Origin: Sipunculus nudus
Taxonomy: Eukaryota; Annelida; Sipuncula; Golfingiida; Sipunculidae
Length of the DNA: 64,000 nucleotides
Assembly (NCBI GenBank): GCA_026874595.1
Contig: CM049306.1
Location: 1,316,019 to 1,380,018 of the forward strand
Reading direction: 5' to 3'
A program made the translations under genes and the position numbers. This document shows positions 59,585 to 64,000 of this stretch, in pieces; the stretch's first letter is position 1; each line of letters starts with the position of its first letter. Below the pieces are notes generated by a model. That model made no database searches. It saw only the letters and a list, made by a program, of their open reading frames with translations, and was not told where the DNA came from.

Positions 59585-62190
59585 CAAGATGACCAGAGGT
59601 CACGCGCTTGCCGGAAATGGAAATGATACAGACAGATAGACAGAGAGTGCATGTAGAAACAGTCATATGAATGAGCAACATTGTGGGGGCAGCAGAAACG
59701 GATAATATGTTTATTTATGCATGCTGACCTTTAACAGTTGCATATCTTTCTAGTGTAAAAGGGACAAAGTTCAAAATTTTTTCATGAAATCTCGTTAATC
59801 TCGTTTGACAAGAAGCAGTGAGACGTTTTCAGGTTTGTCATGTCAAGCTGGCCAAATGATATGAAATGCCGAAAACTAGACCTGTCTAGCTATAAAAGCC
59901 GCTGAGTTATAAGCATTTGCATGAAATCTCGTGTTTTCTCGTTTGACGGGAAATGGTGCGAGCTTTGGCGAGATTTCAAGTTTTGTCATGTCAGGTTTGT
60001 CAAATATTACAAAATGCCGGAAACTAGACCTGTCTAGCTGCAAAAGTCGCCGTGTTATCAGCATTTACGTGAAATCATGTTTTTTTTCTCGCTTGACGAG
60101 ATATAGTACGAGATTTGGCAAGACGAGCAGTTTTATTATGTCAAGACGGCCAAACGTTACGAAATGGCGAAAACTAGATCCGTCTAGCTGTAAAAGTCGC
60201 CGAGTTATAAGCATTTCCGTGTACTCTCGTGTTTTCTCGTTTGACGAGATATGGTGCAGGATTTGGCCAGTCTTGCAGGTTTGTCATGTCAAACTCTCTA
60301 AATGTTATGAAATGGCGAAAACTACATCTGTCTAGCTGTAAAAGTCGCCGAGTTATTAGCATTTCTGTGAAATCTCCTTTTTTATCGTTTGACGAGATAT
60401 GGTGCGAGATTTGGCCAGTCTTGAAGGTTTATCATGTCAAGCCGTCCAAATGTTAATGAATGCCAAAAACTAGACCTGTCTAGCCGTGAAAGTCGCCTAC
60501 TTATATGCATTTATGTGAAATCTCGTTTTTCCACATTTGACCAGATATAGTGCGAGATTTCGCCAAGTATCGCAGTTTTACTATGTCAAATTGGCCAAAT
60601 GTTACCAAATGCCAAAAACTAGACCTGAGTAGCTGTAAAAGTCGCCTAGTTATAAGCATTTCCATGATATCTCGTTTTTTTCTCGCTTGACGAGATATGG
60701 TGCGAGATTTGGCCTGATCTCTATTCTGGCGTGTCAAGCTGGTCATATGTTATGAAATGCCGAAAACTAGACCTGTGTAGCTGTAAAAGTCGCCGAGTTA
60801 TAAGCATTTCCGTGAAATCTCGTTTTTTCTCGTTTGACGAGATACGGTGCGAGATTGTTCCTGACTTGGAGTTCTGTCATGTCAAGCGTGTCATGTGGAA
60901 CTAAATGCCGAAAACTAGACCTGTCTAGCTGCAGTTCCGTGAAATCTCGTTTTTTCTCGTTTGACGGGATACGGTGCGAGATTTTGCCTGACACGCATGT
61001 CTGTCGTGTCAAGCTGGTCTAGTGGAACAAAATGCCGAAAACCAGACGTGTCTATCTGTAAAACTCGCCGAGTTATAACCAATGCCGTGAAATCTCATGT
61101 TTTCTCGTTTGACGAGATACGGTGCGACATTCGGCCTGACTTTCAGTTCTGTCATGTCCAGCAGGTCATATGAAAGAAAAAGCCGAAAACTAGACCTGTC
61201 TAGCTGTAAAACTCGCCGAGTTATAAGCACTTCCGTGAAAACTCGTGTTTTCTGGTTTGACGAGATAGGGTGCGAGATTTGGCCTGACTTGCACATCTAT
61301 CGTGTCAAGCTGGTCATTTGGAAGGAAATGCCGGAAACCAGACGTGTCTAGCTGTAAAACTGGCCGAGTTATAAGCATTTCCGTGAAATTTCGTGTTTTC
61401 TCGTTTGACGAGATACGGTGCGAGATTTTGCCAGACTTGCATATCTGTTGTGTCAAGCTGGTCTAGTGGAACTGAATGCCGAAAACCAGACGTGTCTAGC
61501 TGTAAAACTGGCCCAGTTATAAGCATTTCCGTGAAATCCCGTGTTTTCTCGTTTGACGAGATACGGTGCGAGATTTGGCCTGTCTTGCAGCTCTGTCGTG
61601 TCAAGCTTGTTTGGTGGAACGAAATGCCGAAAACCAGACCTGTCTAGCTGTAAAAGTCGCCGAGTTATAAGCATTTCCGCGAAGTCTCGTTTTTTCTCGT
61701 TTGACGAGATATGGCGCGAGATTTGGCGTGACTTTTAGTTCTGTCGGATCAAGCTGGTCATGTGGAACAAAATGCCGAAAACTAGATCTGCCTAGCTTAA
61801 AAACTGACAAAGTTACAAAAAATGGTCGTGTTATTTCCAATTTCCATGATTTTTGCCAAAAAAAATGTAACCATGGTAACGGCAAATTAAAGAAAGCTAC
61901 ATGTAAAAAGAAAGGCCAGGTGATGACGAAAAAAATGAGCTATTGCAGAAGTGGATACGCCTATTTATGGCGAAGTTATAGTGCAAAAACCGTTAACCAT
62001 ACCTGTCGTGACCTTGACCCTTGACCTTGGAGCAATGTTGACCAAAAACAATAGGGCACCTAGAAATCGGTTTGTCAATCAAGCCTGTAAGTTTCAAGTT
62101 GATTGATGCAAAAGTGTGACCTGGAGAGTCGTGACAAACAAACAAACAAACAAACAAACAATCAAACAAACAAACAAACAAACAAACAAA
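59585..62190 (-). mobile_element. Family-C pearl/HINE-like element, copy C1, with 148-bp core repeats
   Basis: Read on the minus strand, the 3' end is TGACC-TCT-GGTCA hairpin, then TCTTG, then TT, the same layout as families A and B. On the plus strand the order is: terminal hairpin, an ACAGACAGATAGACAG microsatellite (59628), about 120 bases, roughly 13-14 tandem units of 148 bp (59800-61800; landmarks GCCGAAAACTAGACCTGTC, GTCGCCGAGTTATAAGCA, TCGTTTGACGAGATA), then about 330 bases of 5'-side sequence and an (AAAC)n tract. Short frames on both strands repeat with the 148-bp unit and are not genes. The layout fits bivalve pearl-type non-autonomous elements. Confidence 0.7.
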
Positions 62191-62194
62191 CAAG
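62138..62194 (+). repeat. (AAAC)n microsatellite at the C1/C2 junction
   Basis: About 14 copies of AAAC with one AATC interruption. It joins the 5' end (minus orientation) of C1 directly to the 3' hairpin end of C2. Confidence 0.85.
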
Positions 62195-64000
62195 ATGACC
62201 AGAGGTCACGCGCTTGCCGGAAATGGAAATGATACAGACAGATGGACAGAGAGTGCATGTAGAAACAGTCATATGAATGAGCAACATTGTGGGGGCAGCA
62301 GAAACGGATAATATGTTTATTTATGCATGCTGACCTTTAACAGCTGCTGCATATCTTTCTAGTGTAAAAGGGACCAAGTTCAAAATTTTTTCATGAAATC
62401 CCGTTAATCTCGTTTGACAAGAAGCAGTGAGACGTTTTCAGGTTTGTCATGTTAAGCTGGCCAAATGATATGAAATGCCGAAAACTAGACCTGTCTAGCT
62501 ATAAAAGCCGCTGAGTTATAAGCATTTGCATGAAATCTCGTGTTTTCTCGTTTGACGGGAAATGGTGCGAGCTTTGGCGAGATTTCCAGTTTTGTCATGT
62601 CAGGTTTGTCAAATATAACAAAATGCCGGAAACTAGACCTGTCTAGCTGCAAAAGTCGCCGTGTTATCAGCATTTACATGAAATCATGTTTTTTTCTCGC
62701 TTGACGAGATATAGTACGAGATTTGGCATGACGAGCAGTTTTATTATGTCAAGACGGCCAAACGTTACGAAATGGCGAAAACTAGATCCGTCTAGCTGTA
62801 AAAGTCGCCGAGTTATAAGCATTTCCGTGTACTCTCTGTGTTTTCTCGTTTGACGAGATATGGTGCAGGATTTGGCCAGTCTTGTAGATTTGTCATATCA
62901 AACACTCTAAATGTTATGAAATGGCGAAAACTACATCTGTCTAGCTGTAAAAGTCGCCGAGTTATTAGCATTTCTGTGAAATCTCCTTTTTTATCGTTTG
63001 ACGAGATATGGTGCGAGATTTGGCCAGTCTTGCAGGTTTGTCATGTCAAGCCGTCCAAATGTTAATGAATGCCGAAAAAATAGACCTGTCTAGCTGTAAA
63101 ACTCGCCGAGTTATAAGCATTTCCGTGAAATCTCGTGTTTTCTCGTTTGACGAGATAGGGTGCGAGATTTGGCCTGACTTGCACATCTATCGTGTCAAGC
63201 TGGTCATGTGGAAGGAAATGCCGGAAACCAGACCTGTCTAGCTGTAAAACTCGCCGAGTTATAAGCATTTCCGTGAAATCTCGTGTTTTCTCGTTTGACG
63301 AGATAGGGTGCGAGATTTGGCCTGACTTGCACATCTATCGTGTCAAGCTGGTCATGTGGAAGGAAATGCCGGAAGCCAGACCTGTCTAGCTGTAAAACTG
63401 GCCGAGTTATAAGCATTTCCGTGAAATTTCATGTTTTCTCGTTTGACGAGATACGGTGCGAGATTTTGCCAGACTTGCATATCTGTCGTGTCAAGCTGGT
63501 CTAGTGGAACTAAATGCCGAAAACCAGACGTGTCTAGCTGTAAAACTGGCCATGTTATAAGCATTTCCGTGAAATCCCGTGTTTTCTCGTTTGACGAGAT
63601 ACGGTGCGAGATTTGGCCTGTCTTGCAGCTCTGTCGTGTCAAGCTTGTTTTGTGGAACGAAATGCCGAAAACCAGACCTGTCTAGCTGTAAAAGTCGCCG
63701 AGTTATAAGCATTTCCGCGAAGTTTCGTTTTTTCTCGTTTGACGAGATATGGCGCGAGATTTGGCGTGACTTTCAGTTCTGTCGTGTCAAGCTGGTCATG
63801 TGGAACAAAATGCCGAAAACTAGATCTGCCTAGCTTAAAAACTGACAAAGTTACAAAAAATGGTCGTGTTATTTCCAATTTCCGTGATTTTTGCCCAAAA
63901 AATGTAACCATGGTAACGGCAAATTTAAGTAAGCTACATGTCAAAAGAAAGGCCAGGTGATGACGAAAAAAATGAGCTATTGCAGAAGTGGATAAGCCTA
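62191..64000 (-). mobile_element. Family-C element, copy C2, truncated by the window end
   Basis: Begins CAAGATGACCAGAGGTCACG exactly as C1 and follows it co-linearly through the terminal region, microsatellite and the first core units, then has fewer 148-bp units (about nine) than C1 before the shared 5'-side segment (63890 onward: CCATGGTAACGGCAAATT). The window ends inside it. Head-to-tail orientation with C1. Confidence 0.7.

Noticed and set aside
61993-62193. Minus-strand frame rich in FVCLFVCLFD
   Set aside because: It is translation of the (AAAC)n microsatellite.
59931-63960. Many 60-130 codon frames on both strands
   Set aside because: They repeat every 148 bases with the family-C core units on both strands, as expected from a tandem repeat.

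Overview
This window looks like animal (metazoan) intronic DNA, most likely from a bivalve mollusc or a related lophotrochozoan. The evidence is the low gene density, GT-AG exon boundaries, AT-rich introns, and interspersed elements with TGTCCGTCC-type microsatellites, 148-bp core repeats and terminal hairpins, as described for bivalve 'pearl' and Helentron-associated elements. The species cannot be named from sequence alone. There is no sign of bacterial or viral genes. Almost every long open frame is a by-product of a tandem repeat, not a gene.

The only credible protein-coding content is a chain of seven small plus-strand exons of one unidentified gene: 9877-9918 (alternative end 9952), 10769-10885, 14145-14204, 28022-28088, 35312-35374, 37573-37602 and 53077-53162. 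Each has an acceptor and a donor, is open in the required frame, and joins its neighbour in compatible phase (0/0, 0/0, 0/0, 0/1, 1/1, 1/1, 1/0). The first junction depends on the shorter end of exon one. About 0.46 kb of coding sequence is spread over 43 kb. The gene probably continues beyond both ends of the window. The predicted peptide is acidic and low in complexity, and I do not recognise the family.

The flank and introns are filled by ten different tandem arrays totalling about 36 kb. In order: 29-bp units (1-9085), 40-bp (9185-9635), 36/18-bp (10827-13590), 52-bp (14192-14582), 45-bp (14590-27800, split by two transposons), 16-bp (36147-37430), 56-bp (39737-40256), a second 45-bp (40550-43350), 39-bp (48099-52844) and 44-bp (53163-58979). 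Three arrays touch or include an exon end. The 36-bp array starts inside an exon. The 52-bp array copies the last 13 bases of an exon plus its donor. The 44-bp array starts at the first intronic base after an exon and repeats a GT...TACTAAC...CAG cassette 132 times.

Mobile DNA forms the other layer. Family A comprises two near-identical 2.6-kb elements (15109-17734, 19723-22337) and a 765-bp relative (32742-33506). They have a 5' palindrome, a 3' hairpin, a CTTG or CTAG end and TT targets, which is the architecture of Helentrons and their non-autonomous HINE derivatives. Family B has different sequence but the same style of 3' end (hairpin, TTG, then T) at 179, 33681, 34001, 45175 and 47150. 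Family C (59585-64000, minus orientation, 148-bp core repeats) is present as a head-to-tail pair cut by the window end. A clean PIF/Harbinger-type MITE with long terminal inverted repeats and TTA target duplications lies at 38460-38795.

In sum, the window reads as one gene whose introns have been inflated by minisatellites, several of them carrying splice-signal motifs in each unit, and then invaded by Helentron-like elements. Whether those repeated signals affect splicing is the main open question.
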